The notes under the pieces are model-generated. The model worked only from the letters and a program-made list of their open reading frames with translations, was not told where the DNA came from and ran no database searches. This document shows positions 1-10,634 of a DNA stretch of 64,000 nucleotides, piece after piece. This stretch comes from Harmonia axyridis (taxonomy: Eukaryota; Arthropoda; Insecta; Coleoptera; Coccinellidae). The stretch covers positions 26,597,501-26,661,500 of the forward strand of contig NC_059508.1 in the NCBI RefSeq assembly GCF_914767665.1, written 5' to 3'. Position numbers and translations under genes: made by a program. Positions within the stretch are counted from its first letter, which is position 1. Each line of letters opens with the position of its first letter.

Positions 1-51
1 GATGAAAAAGCTCCTAGGAAACACAAACGACCGAAGATGGCACTTCTCTAG
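1..51 (+). pseudogene. 3' end of Jockey-like LINE ORF2, left-arm copy (partial)
   Basis: Reading from base 1 gives DEKAPRKHKRPKMALL followed by a TAG stop at 49-51. The same residues in the right arm (minus strand, stop at 22560-22562) directly continue a degenerate Jockey-type reverse transcriptase frame that reads MENHANPFIRKACDY just before DEKAP. This is therefore the C-terminus of the LINE protein cut by the window edge, not a gene of its own. A basic, proline-containing tail of this kind is usual at the end of Jockey ORF2. Confidence 0.7.
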
Positions 52-1338
52 GAAGTGTGTATTAGAGCCAAACCCTTACTGGCACAGAGATTGTGTAATG
101 ATTACACAAACTTTGCCACCTGCTAGAGCAGATCAAAATAGCTCACCAGAGGTGAATTATATTGAGATGGAGCAGTAAAAGGCTAATTTATAGCCTGACT
201 GCAAAAGAGAAAGAAGTTGTTAGCTCTTCACTGTATTTAATAAGTAGAGCGAGTATGGACTGTATTTTTATTATAGATGTTGCGATGGCAAAAACAATTC
301 ACAGATTTTCCGCTAATGAGAAACTGAATATAAAAGCTCCTTTTCTTTCGTAGGCCTGGAGGGATCCCTCAATGATGGCACACCAGTGGTCATGCACTTG
401 ATATTCTTGAACCTTATAACTAATTACTGTCTCTATCAGTTACTAACACTTGAATTAATTTGCCACACACAGCGAAGTTAATAAACTTATCGAAATTAGC
501 GATAATGCGAATACTATTGTTTATAGCGACGAAATATGCGGAGAACAAGAAAGTATATCACTCTCATTAACAGTTCCAATTAATAATAATGTTTTTGCTG
601 TTATAAAAAACCGCTCGTTCCATATTGGCTCATATTGCCAATATTTTCAAATCATTTTATGAGTCAGCAACCCACAATACAGAAAAGTGCAATTGTGTGC
701 TGCCGACACAACAGAAGTTGTAAGTTAAAAAAATTCATACTACCTTTTTTTCTCAAAAATAAAGGGGGAATTCATTTGTTTCAAATTTGATTCACAATGC
801 ATTGGGGAGAAGACACAGTAATAACACTAAGAAGTTTTAACACATGATTTATTACAATTTCGATAAGTATGACAGCTTCATGATTTTTCTTTTTGGGTTG
901 AAGGAATCAATAAGGTCAATTGGCTTGAAAAACATTTATGTATGATAATCAAAAAAACAGTTCCTCTGTCCGAAATGATCAATGAGCCTCTCCTCCAACG
1001 GAATCGTTCTTCTAATTCTTTCTTTCTACTGATTACTGGTTTTGGAGTTATCTACTAAAAATCTACCATCATCGTTCAGAAATCTATCAAAAATCTACTG
1101 ACATACTTTTCAGAAAAAATTCCACAGTTGGCACTGCATTACAATTTCACATTATTCAGATTACACTTCATTCTAGTGTCTCTTATGGTTAAATTTTACT
1201 TCATGAATAGGATAGATATTAGAGATGCGTATAGATTCGAACATAAAACAAGAAAATTTTTAGGAAATCGTTAAAGAATGGATCGAATTTTTTAGACGAG
1301 ATATATTCTACGCCTATGGACTCAAAACGCGAACTTAC
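52..1338. other. Left-arm flank without a recognisable gene
   Basis: AT-rich sequence following the LINE stop codon; its first part is probably LINE 3' untranslated sequence. The longest frame (162-353, plus) is 63 codons and resembles nothing I recognise. In the minus direction this segment would hold the continuation of the THAP-like gene whose first exon ends at 1339, but I see no convincing second exon. The mirror copy is 21273-22559. Confidence 0.5.
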
Positions 1339-1406
1339 CTATGATAGGTTAGGTTTTCATTTCCGGATGTTTTACACACTATACATGTTTTTCGAGGTTT
1401 TACCAT
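1339..1406 (-). CDS. THAP-domain-like first exon with splice donor (partial)
   Basis: The exon starts at ATG (1404-1406 on the minus strand) and reads MVKPRKTCIVCKTSGNENLTYH plus two bases of an Arg/Ser codon. It stops at a consensus donor, AG|GTAAGT. THAP DNA-binding domains begin with a short basic N-terminus, a Cys-x2-Cys pair, a Gly/Asn-rich turn and an aromatic-His-Arg ending, followed in the next exon by Phe-Pro. Here Cys8, Cys11 and Tyr-His sit at the expected spacing. The rest of the zinc finger is not identifiable downstream within the arm, so the gene is partial or decayed, or the exon is a remnant of a P-element-like or host THAP gene. A hAT element is inserted 65 bp upstream of the ATG. 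The call rests on pattern recognition of 22 residues. Confidence 0.5.
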
Positions 1407-1463
1407 GATTAAAATTAACAATATGTAACTTTAAATTCACAAACTTGTATAAAATAACGACGA

Positions 1464-1471
1464 TTACAAAC
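1464..1471 (+). repeat. 8-bp target-site duplication, left side of hAT
   Basis: TTACAAAC directly precedes the element's CAGTGGCGG terminus and recurs exactly at 2847-2854 directly after the other terminus. An 8-bp duplication is the hallmark of hAT-superfamily insertion. Confidence 0.9.
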
Positions 1472-2846
1472 CAGTGGCGGCCGCTCAGAGGAGGCAGAGG
1501 AGGCCGGGCCTCCCCAAATTTTACCGCATTATAATTCTTAGTTCAAGTCCAACTATATTATGTTAACCTAAATCAATAGAATATTCAAATTTCTGGATAC
1601 TTTTTACCCCAATATTTCATCATATTTATACATTCTCCGCAACAGACTTCAAAACTGAGAAGATTGCGCATCGCTGCACCGTACTACAGGCATGCGATGC
1701 GCTAAAGAATACAGCAGACTCCAGACGCGGGTCGCGGAGGCCCAATTCCTCTCTAGTCGCGTTTGTCTTGAACGTAGAATTTCAAATTTCTCCCGATACG
1801 AAGCTCCAGCCACTCTAAATTCGAGCTGGATATCACGTGCCGGAGGCCCTGTCTCCGTTGACCGAAAGCGCCCGAACATGATCCACGGCGATTAACGATG
1901 GGTCAGCTCAGCTGTTTCTGTTTATTAGCGCCAGAATTAGGGAAAGATAAAGATAGGCCAGTACTTTTTATTCCTTTCGGCGTCTTGTTTGTGGTTTCGT
2001 GTTAGGATTGTTCGGCAAAGTTTGTAGGTAAGGAAGGATATTGGCTGGCTATTCAGATATATTTTATCGAGAAAAATGGAAACGGAAACGTCGGAAACTA
2101 GAAATGAAAATGATAGTGTCAGTAGGGAACTCAGAGTTACTGAAGATATTGTAGATTTTATTTTGATTAAAAAGTTCAGCCAAATGCCTTACGATGACAA
2201 AATTTTCATTACCAAAACTACAAAAACACCTCAGCCTGCTATGCAAAATTTAATTGTCAATTCCAGGCATAATCCTATCTATCTATCTATAATTGTTCCT
2301 TCTGCGTCCAATGGTACACTAAATGCGAGTGGCTGACCGGAAGTACAGTTCGGAATAAATTATTTTGTTGGTTTTGTTTACTTTTCTCCGACGATTCAGA
2401 AAACAATGTGTGGTCAAAATTAGGGTATTCGGATTTAAAAAATTTACAGAGGTCTATTGAAAGACATGGCAGATCAAAATCTCATTTAGGCGCATCAATT
2501 AAATTTAAATTGTTCGGAAAACTCAATATTGTAAATTCACTTGATCAGGGTCATAGACAAACTATCATAGATCATAACGAAAAGGTCAAAGAAAACAGGG
2601 ATATTTTGAAAAGATTATTATTTGACGCAGTTATGTTCCTTTGTTTTCAAGAATTGCCGTTTAGAGGACATGATGAAAGTGTAGATTCGGATAATAGGGG
2701 AAATTTTAAAAAGCTATTGTGTTTCATTAGCCGCTATGATTCAAAATTAGAAAATTTTTTGAATGATGCCACTGTCTTCTCTGGAACGTCAAAAACCTAT
2801 TTTTTTGCTTGGCCTCCTCTGAATGAAAGCTCACGAGCCGCCACTG
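1472..2846 (+). mobile_element. hAT-superfamily DNA transposon, internally decayed, left-arm copy
   Basis: The 1375-bp element begins CAGTGGCGGCCGCTCAGAGG and ends, in reverse complement, CAGTGGCGGCTCGTGAG. A GAGGAGGC motif lies just inside each terminus. It is flanked by perfect 8-bp duplications (TTACAAAC). Inside are remnants of the N-terminal half of a transposase of the ZMYM1-like/TTF zinc-finger type. The catalytic RNase H-like core and the C-terminal dimerisation region are missing, so the copy is non-autonomous. It lies upstream of the THAP-like exon, in what would be that gene's promoter or 5' leader. The insertion predates the inverted duplication, since the mirror copy has the same duplication at 19756-19763 and 21140-21147. 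Confidence 0.88.
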
Positions 2847-2869
2847 TTACAAACGTGAAATTAAAATGA
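2076..2869 (+). pseudogene. hAT transposase N-terminal remnant (ZMYM1/TTF zinc-finger type)
   Basis: An ATG at 2076 opens an 86-codon frame (METETSETRNEN...) that ends at a stop near 2334. In a shifted frame across that stop the sequence reads KCEWLTGSTVRNKLFCWFC, the Trp/Cys-rich TTF-type zinc-finger signature of this transposase group. It continues into the frame at 2408, with WSKLGYSDLKN, RHGRSKSHLGA, HNEKVKENRDILKRLL and ELPFRGHDES, followed by NRGNFKKLL. These blocks are characteristic of ZMYM1-like/DUF4371 hAT proteins. The frame then runs through the right terminal repeat and stops just outside the element. At least one frameshift and loss of the whole catalytic half make it non-functional. 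The mirror copy has an extra T in the run near 2800, which changes the end of the frame. Confidence 0.75.
2847..2854 (+). repeat. 8-bp target-site duplication, right side of hAT
   Basis: TTACAAAC immediately follows the terminal CACTG and is identical to 1464-1471. Confidence 0.9.
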
Positions 2870-3644
2870 ACAGTTAACCCTTAACGTCCCTCTAGTTGTC
2901 ACGTGCAATAACAACAACAGAACCGTGTTGCCAAATCCCCACAATATTCGCAAAACATCTATGCCACAGAACGGAGAAAAGTTTACTTCTTCCTCAGAAT
3001 GGCAACGCAGTACATTATAAGTGTTTGTAAACAAAAATGTTATAGCGATGTCAACAAATGCTATAAGGCACCTCTATATTTTCTTTCCTCTGACGTATTC
3101 ACCATAAAATCGTACTCAACTTATTATATTTTTCTGTTTATCAATAAGAATTTTCCTTTTATTTACTGTTTTGAACTTGTGACCAATAAATTTTATGTAA
3201 TGTTGTCTTTGATTTATTGAAATTCAGATGCTTTTTGGTCAAATTTTATCCAGACTGATATATTGGTTGCTTTTGGTAACGATCAAATCATTCAATGATT
3301 CTTTGAAGGTGAAATCGTATTGCACAGATTTTCTTCCTCTAATAATCCAGGCTGTAATGACTTGCCTTCTTTTTTCAAACAGTACTGTGAGAAATACTCA
3401 AATAAACTAATCAATGTGTGTTTGAAATTGATACAACTTTTTAGTTTAAAAATTTCTTGGATCAAAACCAATAATACAAACAAACTGAATAATCTAACCT
3501 TCTGTCAATGACATTTCCAATGCCAACCCGAAATCTGCAATTCAAAATGTTACTGATCGAATGAGCCATTACCAACTTAATTTCGATTTTCCACCAGCCA
3601 CCCGGGATGTCAATAATTCCTGAACGGACTATATTCTAAAACAA
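2870..3644. other. Unique arm sequence, no confirmed gene
   Basis: This stretch contains only short open frames on both strands (60-73 codons, for example 2999-3220 plus and 3292-3483 minus). The minus-strand frame is followed by an AATAAA-like sequence and could be a decayed 3' exon, but I recognise no domain. The sequence TTGGCAACACGG around 2920 (minus) resembles promoter-proximal motifs in some insect genes; that is a weak impression only. The mirror copy is 18966-19740. Confidence 0.4.
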
Positions 3645-3718
3645 GTTGCAGAATGGGCTTCTATTCTAACACGAATGCGAAATTCGAACGCATGAGTGTT
3701 GGAATTGCCTTCTGCAAC
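3645..3718 (+). repeat. 74-nt hairpin-forming sequence, left-arm copy
   Basis: The outer stem GTTGCAGAA (3645-3653) pairs perfectly with TTCTGCAAC (3710-3718). A second stem, TTCTAACAC with GTGTTGGAA, has one mismatch, and the core ATGCGAAATTCGAACGCAT is nearly palindromic. The whole could form a long cruciform or RNA hairpin. It lies about 215 bp upstream of a small open frame at 3934. It may be the terminal or regulatory part of an unrecognised mobile element. The mirror copy is 18892-18965. Confidence 0.7.
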
Positions 3719-3933
3719 GAGTATTAGACGATATTTTCTCTATTTCAGTCAAGTTTTGTGAATTATTGTCGAAATTAAATGAAAACTTTAGATTGAATAT
3801 CCTAGTGACAGTTGTATTGTATCATTGCAGTTGGTGTGACTGTTACGAACATTGACAGATTACGGAATTTGAATATGAATCGTACATTTAGAATTTTGAA
3901 ATAATTTACAATTACTCATTAAATTCGTTAGTT

Positions 3934-4104
3934 ATGTCTGACGAAATCGATTTAACACCACCAGAATTAAGAGAAATTGCGATTAATGTTGCAAATCATT
4001 TCACTATATCCGAATTACTGTCTCCAATGAGTAACGTCATAAAATTCGTACACTCGCTCATAGATGTCCCTAGCAGTATTAAAAATACGATATATCAAAT
4101 ATGA
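3934..4104 (+). CDS. Small open frame, 56 aa, unrecognised (left-arm copy)
   Basis: The frame begins ATGTCTGACGAAATC and reads MSDEIDLTPPELREIAINVA..., ending ...NTIYQI before TGA at 4102-4104. The peptide is acidic at the N-terminus with amphipathic helix-like stretches (ELREIAINVANHF, FVHSLIDVPSSIK). I do not recognise a family. It could be the N-terminal piece of a longer mobile-element protein truncated by the satellite boundary 120 bp downstream. In the right arm the T4102A difference removes this stop and adds an Arg codon before TAA. No start context, promoter or splice evidence confirms expression. Confidence 0.3.
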   Translation: MSDEIDLTPPELREIAINVANHFTISELLSPMSNVIKFVHSLIDVPSSIKNTIYQI

Positions 4105-4130
4105 TAATTAATGCACTTAAGAGTTAACTC

Positions 4131-4209
4131 GTATAACTCGAAACACCACGGGAGCAAGATTTTTCGTTGAGTTACGTATAGTTCGACATAGGCGTAGTTC
4201 GAGTTATAC
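4131..4209 (+). repeat. Hairpin at the edge of satellite array 1, left copy
   Basis: GTATAACTCGAA (4131-4142) is the exact reverse complement of TTCGAGTTATAC (4198-4209), separated by 55 nt that repeat related GAGTTACGTATAGTTCG motifs. It sits 18 bp outside the first satellite base. The mirror copy is 18401-18479. Confidence 0.65.
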
Positions 4210-4227
4210 AATTCGTTCTTACAGCTT

Positions 4228-7200
4228 GTTAGAATGAGAAACATTGAAGGAAATAACAAACAAATGAAATCAACAACAGAAGTCAGCCGTCCAATTGTGG
4301 TTACAGCAGCAATTGACCTTACCACGTGGGAGATTATAGCTACCTGCGTGACATCCGAGTCTAAGAAAATCAACAATGTGGAATGGCTCACTTGGATAAT
4401 TGTTCATTAAACAAAAAGAAGGGAATAAGAACAGTCCCTTATACCAAAGTGGTTTCCTTAGACACGTGTGTCAAGCTTTCGTCCCTGTGCAATACGATGA
4501 AAAGTGTTAGAATGAAAAACATTGAAGAAAATAACAAACGAATGAAATCAACAACAGAAGTCAGTCGTGCATTTGTGGTTACAGCAGCAATTGACCTTAC
4601 CACGTGTGAGATTATAGCTTCCTGCGTGACATCCGAGTCCAAGAAAATCAACAATGTGGAATGGCTTACTTGGATAATTGATCATTATACAGAAGGAAGG
4701 GAATAAGAACAGTCCCTTATACCAAAGTGGTTTCCTTAGACACGTGTGTCAAGCTTTCGTCCCTGTGCAATACGATGCAAAGTGTTAGAATGAGAAACAT
4801 AGAAGGAAATAACAAACAAATGAAATCAACAACAGAAGTCAGTCGTGCATTTGTGGTTACAGCAGCAATTGACCATACCACGTGGGAGTTTATAGCTACC
4901 TGCGTGACATCCGAGTCCAAGAAAATCAACAATGTGGAACGGCTTACTTGGATAATTGTTCATTAAACAAAAAGAAGGGAATAAGAACAGTCCCTTATAC
5001 AAAAGTGGTTTCCTTAGACACGTGTGTCAAGCTTTCGTCCCTGTGCAATACGATGAAAAGAGTTAGAATGAGAAACATTGAAGGAAATAAAAAACAAATG
5101 AAATCAACAACAGAAGTCAGTCGTGCATTTGTGGTTACAGCAGCAATTGACCTCACCACATGGGAGATTATACCTGCGTGTCATCCGAGTCCAAGAAAAT
5201 CAACAATGTGGAATGGCTTACTTGGATAATTGATCATTATACAGAAAGAAGGGAATAAGAACAGTCCCTTATACCAATGTGGTTTCCATAGAAACGTGTG
5301 TCAATCTTTCGTCCCTGTGCAATACGATGAGAAGTGTAAGAATGAGAAACATTGAAGGAAATAACAAACGAATGAAATCAACAACAGAAGTCAGTCGTGC
5401 ATTCGTGGTTACAGCAGCAATTGACCTTACCACGTGGGAGATTAGAGCTACCTGCGTGACATCCGTGTCCAAGAAAATCAACAATGTGGAATGACTTACT
5501 TGGATAATTGTTCATTAAACAAAAAGAAGGGTATAAGAACAGTCCCTTATACCAAAGTGGTTTCCTAAGACACGTGTGTCAAGCTTTCGTCCCTGTGCAA
5601 TACGATGAAAAGTGTTAGAATGAGAAACATAGAAGGAAATAACAAACAAATGAAATCAACAACAGAAGTCAGTCGTGCATTTGTGGTTACAGCAGCAATT
5701 GACCTTACCACGTGGGAGATTATAGCTACCTGCTTGACATCCGAGTCCAAGAAAATCAACAATGTGGAATGGCTTACTTGGATAATTGTTCATTAAACAA
5801 AAAGAAGGGAATAAGAACAGTCCCTTATACCAAAGTGGTTTCCTTAGACACGTGTGTCAAGCTTTCGTCCCTGTGTAATACGATGAAAAGAGTTAGAATG
5901 AGAAACATTGAAGGAAATAACAAACAAATGAAATCAACAACAGAAGTCAGTCGTGCATTTGTGGTTACAGCAGCAATTGACCTTACCACGTGGGAGATTA
6001 TACCTGCGTGTCATCCGAGTCCAAGAAAATCAACAATGTGGAATGGCTTACTTGGATAATTGATCATTATACAGTAAGAAGGGAATAAGAACAGTCCCTT
6101 ATACCAATGTGGTTTCCATAGACACGTGTGTCAAGCTTTCGTCCCTGTGCAATACGATGTGAAGTGTTAGAATGAGAAACATTGAAGGAAATATCAAACG
6201 AATGAAATCAACAATAGAAGTCAGTCGTGCATTTGTGGTTACAGCAGCAATTGACCATACCACGTGGGAGTTTATAGCTACCTGCGTGACATCCGAGTCC
6301 AAGAAAATCAACAATGTGGAATGGCTTACTTGGATAATTGTTCATCAAAAAGCAAAAAGGGAATAAGAACAGTCCCTCATACCAATGTGGTTTCCTTACA
6401 CATGTGTGTCAAGCTTTCGTCCCTGTGTAATACGATGAAAAGAGTTAGAATGAGAAACATTGAGGGAAATAACAAACAAAGAAAATCAACAATGTGGAAT
6501 GGCTTACTTGGATAATTGTTCATTAAACAAAAAGAAGGGAAAAAGAACAGTCCCTTATACCAAAGTGGTTTCCTTAGACCCGTGTGTCAAGCTTTCGTCC
6601 CTGTGTAACCCGATGAAAAGAGTTAGAATGAGAAACATTGAAGGAAATAACAAACGAATGAAATCAACAACAGAAGTCAGTCGTGCATTAGTGGTTACAG
6701 CAGCAATTGACCATACCACGTGGGAGTTTTTAGCTACCTGCGTGACATCCGAGTCCAAGAAAATCAATAATGTGGAATGGCTTACTTGGATAATTGTTCA
6801 TCAAAAAGCAAAAAGGGAATAAGAACAGTCCCTTATACCAATGTGGTTTCCTTAGACACGTGTGTCAAGCTTTCGTCCCTGTGCAATACGATGAAAAGTG
6901 TTAGAATGAGAAACATTGAAGGAAATAACAAACAAATGAAATCAACAACAGAAGTCACTCGTGCATTTGTGGTTACAGGAGCAATTGACCTTACCACGTG
7001 GGAGATTATAGCTACCTGCGTGTCATCCGAGTCCAAGAAAATCAACAATGTGGAATGGCTTACTTGGATAATTGATCATTATACAGAAAGAAGGGAATAA
7101 GAACAGTCCCTTATACCAATGTGGTTTCCATAGACACGTGTGTCAAGCTTTCGTCCCTGTGCAATACGATGAGAAGTGTAAGAATGAGAAACATTGAAGG

Positions 7201-10200
7201 AAATAACAAACGAATGAAATCAACAACAGAAGTCAGTCGTGCATTCGTGGTTACAGCAGCAATTGACCTTACCACGTGGGAGATTAGAGCTACCTGCGTG
7301 ACATCCGAGTCCAAGAAAATCAACAATGTGGAATGTCTTACTTGGATAATTGTTCATTAAACCAAAAGAAGGGAGTAAGAACAGTCCCTTATACCAAAGT
7401 TGTTTCCTTAGGCACGTGTGTCAAGCTTTCGTCCCTGTGCAATACGATGAGAAGTGTTAGAATGAGAAACATTGAAGGAAATAACAAACGTATGAAATCA
7501 ACAACAGAAGTCAGTCGTGCATTAGTGGTTACAGCAGCAATTGACCATACCACGTGGGAGTTTATAGCTACCTGCGTGACATCCGAGTCCAAGAAAATCA
7601 ACAATGTGGAATGGCTCACTTGGATAATTGATCATTATACAGTAAGAAGGGAAAAAGAACAGTCCCTTATACCAAAGTGGTTTCCTTAGACACGTTTGTC
7701 AAGCTTTCGTCCCTGTGTAATACGATCAAAAGAGTTAGAATGAGAAACATTGAAGGAAATAACAAACGAATGAAATCAACAACAGAAGTCAGTCGTGCAT
7801 TAGTGGTTACAGCAGCAATTGACCATACCACGTGGGAGTTTATAGCTACCTGCGTGACATCCGAGTCCAAGAAAATCAACAATGTGGAATGGCTTACTTG
7901 GATAATTGTTCATCAAAGAGCAAAAAGGGAATAAGAACAGTCCCTTATACCAATGTGGTTTCCTTAGACACGTGTGTCAAGCTTTCGTCCCTGTATAATA
8001 CGATGAAAAGAGTAAGAATGAGAAGCATTGAAGGAAATAACAAACAAATGAAATCAACAACAGAAGTCAGTCGTGCATTTGTGGTTACAGCAGCAGTTGA
8101 CCTCACTACGTGGGAGATTATACCTGCGTGTCATCCGAGTCCAAGAAAATCAACAATGCGGAATGGCTTACTTGGATAATTGATCATTATACAGTAAGAA
8201 GGGAATAAGAACTGTCCCTTATACCAATGTGGTTTCCATAGACACGTGTGTCAAGCTTTCGTCCCTGTGCAATACGATGATAAGTGTAAGAATGAGAAAC
8301 ATTGAAGGAAATAACAAACAAATGAAATCAACAACAGAAGACAGCCGTCCAATTGTGGTTACAGCAGCAATTGACCTTACCACGTGGGAGATTATAGCTA
8401 CCCGCGTGTCATCCGAGTCCAAGAAACTCAACAATGTGGAATGGCTTACTTGGATAATTGTTCATCAAAAAGCAAAAAGGGAATAAGAACAGTCCCTTTT
8501 ACCAATGTGATTTCCTTAGACACGTGTGTCAAGCTTTCGTCCGTGTGCAATACGATGAGAAGTGTTAGAATGAGAAACATTGAAGGAAATAACAAACGAA
8601 TGAAATCAACAACAGAAGTCAGTCGTGCATTTGTGGTTACAGCAGCAATTGACCTTACCACGTGGGAGATTATAGCTACCTGCGTGACATCCGAGTCTAA
8701 GAAAATCAACAATGTGGAATGGCTAACTTGGATAATTGTTCATTAAACAAAAAGAAGGGAATAAGAACAGTCCCTTATACCAATGTGGTTTCCTTAGACA
8801 CGTGTGTCAAGCTTTCGTCCCTGTGCAATACGATGAGAAGTGTTAGAATGAGAAACATAGAAGGAAATAACAAACAAATGAAATCAACAATAGAGGTCAG
8901 TCGTGCATTTGTGGTTACAGCAGCAATTGACCTTACCACGTGGGAGATTAGAGCTACCTGCGTGACATCCGAGTCCAAGAAAATCAACAATGTGGAATGG
9001 CTTACTTGGATAATTGTTCATTAAACAAAAAGAAGGGAAAAAGAACAGTCCCCCATACCAAAATGGTTTTCTTAGACACGTGTGTCAAGTTTTCGTCCCT
9101 GTGCAATACCATGAAAAGTGTTAGAATGAGAAACATTGAAGGAAATAACAAACGAATGAAATCAACAACAGAAGTCAGTCGTGCATTTGTGGTTACAGCA
9201 GCAATTGACCTTACCACGTGGGAGATTATAGCTACCTGCGTGACATCCGAGTCCAAGAAAATCAACAATGTGGAATGGCCTACTTGGATAATTGTTGATT
9301 AAACAAAAAAAAGGGAATAAAAACAGTCCCTTATACCAAAGTGGTTTTCTTAGACACGTGTGTCAAGCTTTCGTCCCTGTGCAATACGATGAAAAGTGTT
9401 AGAATGAGAAACATAGAAGGAAATAACAAACAAATGAAATCAACAACAGAAGTCAGTCGTGCATTTGTGGACAGCAACAATTGACCTTACCACGTGGGAG
9501 ATTATAGCTACCTGCGTGACATCCGAGTCCAAGAAAATCAACAATGTGGAATGGCTTACTTGGATAATTGTTCATTAAACAAAAAGAAGGGAATAAGAAC
9601 AGTCCCTTATACCAAAGTGGTTTCCTTAGACACGAGTGTCAAGCTTTCGTCCCTGTGTAATACGATGAAAAGAGTTAGAATGAGAAACATTGAAGGAAAT
9701 AACAAACAAATGAAATCAACAACAGAAGTCAGTCGTGCATTTGTGGTTACAGCAGAAATTGACCTCATCACGTGGAAGATTATACCTGCGTGTCATCCGA
9801 GTCCAAGGAAATCAACAATGTGGAATGGCTTACTTGAATAATTGATCATTATACAGTAAGAAGGGAATAAGAACAGTCCCTTATACCAATGTGGTTTCCT
9901 TAGACACGTGTGTCAAGCTTTCGTCCCTGTGCAATACCATGAAAAGTGTTAGAATGAGAAACATTGAAGGAAATAACAAACGAATGAAATCAACAACAGA
10001 AGTCTGTCGTGCATTTGTGGTTACAGCAGCAATTGACCTTACCACGTGGGAGATTATAGCTACCTGCGTGACATCCGAGTCCAAGAAAATCAACAATGTG
10101 GAATGGCTAACTTGGATAATTGTTCATTAAACAAAAAGAAGGGAATAAGAACAGTCCCTTATACCAAAGTGGATTCCTTAGACACGTGTGTCAAGCTTTC

Positions 10201-10602
10201 GTCCCTGTGCAATACGATGAATAGTGTTAGAATGAGGAACATTGAAGGAAATAACAAACGAATGAAATCAACAACAGAAATTCTTCGTGCATTTGTGGTT
10301 ACAGCAGCAATTGACCTTACCACGTGGGAGATTATAGCTACCTGCGTGACATCCGAGTCCAAGAAAATCAACAATGTGGAATGGCTAACTTGGATAATTG
10401 TTCATTAAACCAAAAGAAGGGAATAAGAACAGTCCCTTATACCAATGTGGTTTCCATAGACACGTGTGTCAAGCTTTCGTCCCTGTGCAATACGATGAGA
10501 AGTGTTAGAATGAGAAACATTGAAGGAAATAACAAACGAATGAAATCAACAACAGAAGTCAGTCGTGCATTTGTGGTTACAGCAGCAATTGACCTCACCA
10601 CG
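4228..10602 (+). repeat. 278-bp satellite array 1, plus-oriented half (~23 monomers)
   Basis: The array starts mid-monomer at GTTAGAATGAGAAAC and continues head-to-tail with a 278-bp period, for example at 6833, 7111, 7389 and 7667. Each monomer carries AACAGTCCCTTATACCAA, GACACGTGTGTCAAGCTTTC, TGTGCAATACGATG, AGAAACATTGAAGG, GTTACAGCAGCAATTGAC and CACGTGGGAGATTATAG. The linker comes in types GTTCATTAAACAAAAAG, GATCATTATACAGAAAG and GTTCATCAAAAAGCAAAAAG. One monomer (6414-6530) has an internal deletion. Some monomers lack the TATAGC segment (TTATACCTGCG type, 276 bp). Open frames of 60-163 codons occur on both strands but shift frame at every monomer and are not genes. Confidence 0.97.
6414..6530 (+). 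repeat. Internally deleted satellite monomer
   Basis: After AACATTGAGGGAAATAACAA the sequence jumps to AGAAAATCAACAATGTGGAA, removing the centre of the monomer. The donor and acceptor points share the near-repeat GAAATCAACAA/GAAAATCAACAA, consistent with a microhomology deletion. The mirror lies at about 15545-15660, so the deletion predates the inverted duplication. Confidence 0.85.
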
Positions 10603-10634
10603 CAGGTAGCTATAATCTCCCACGTGGTGAGGTC
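10591..10634. repeat. Satellite orientation switch / foldback junction
   Basis: GACCTCACCACG (10591-10602) is followed after 20 nt by its reverse complement CGTGGTGAGGTC (10623-10634), and the similarity continues outward through whole monomers. Plus-oriented satellite ends within CACG (10599-10602). The same four bases belong to the minus-oriented GTCACGCAGG sequence, so the joint has a 4-bp overlap. This is the physical centre of the palindrome. Confidence 0.9.

Larger units (their letters stand above)
1..10602 (+). repeat. Left arm of a >22.6-kb inverted repeat (palindrome)
   Basis: The sequence from base 1 inward is repeated in reverse complement from base 22610 inward. Position pairs sum to 22611 as far as about 2800 and to 22610 from there to about 5300; after that the sums shift by satellite-monomer steps. 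In the unique part (1-4227) the differences I noticed are A2155 versus G, a run of 7 T near 2800 versus 8, T4102 versus A, and C4116 versus G. The arm contains a LINE 3' end, a THAP-like exon, a hAT element, two hairpins and about 23 satellite monomers. Because base 1 still pairs, the repeat probably extends left of the window. Confidence 0.95.

Noticed and set aside
162..353. 63-codon frame in the left flank (and mirror 22258-22449)
   Set aside because: Low-complexity composition, no domain, and it lies in probable LINE 3' untranslated sequence.
1649..1895. Overlapping frames inside the hAT 5' region
   Set aside because: Both strands are open over a GC-richer patch, with no transposase motif. 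Likely non-coding leader of the element.
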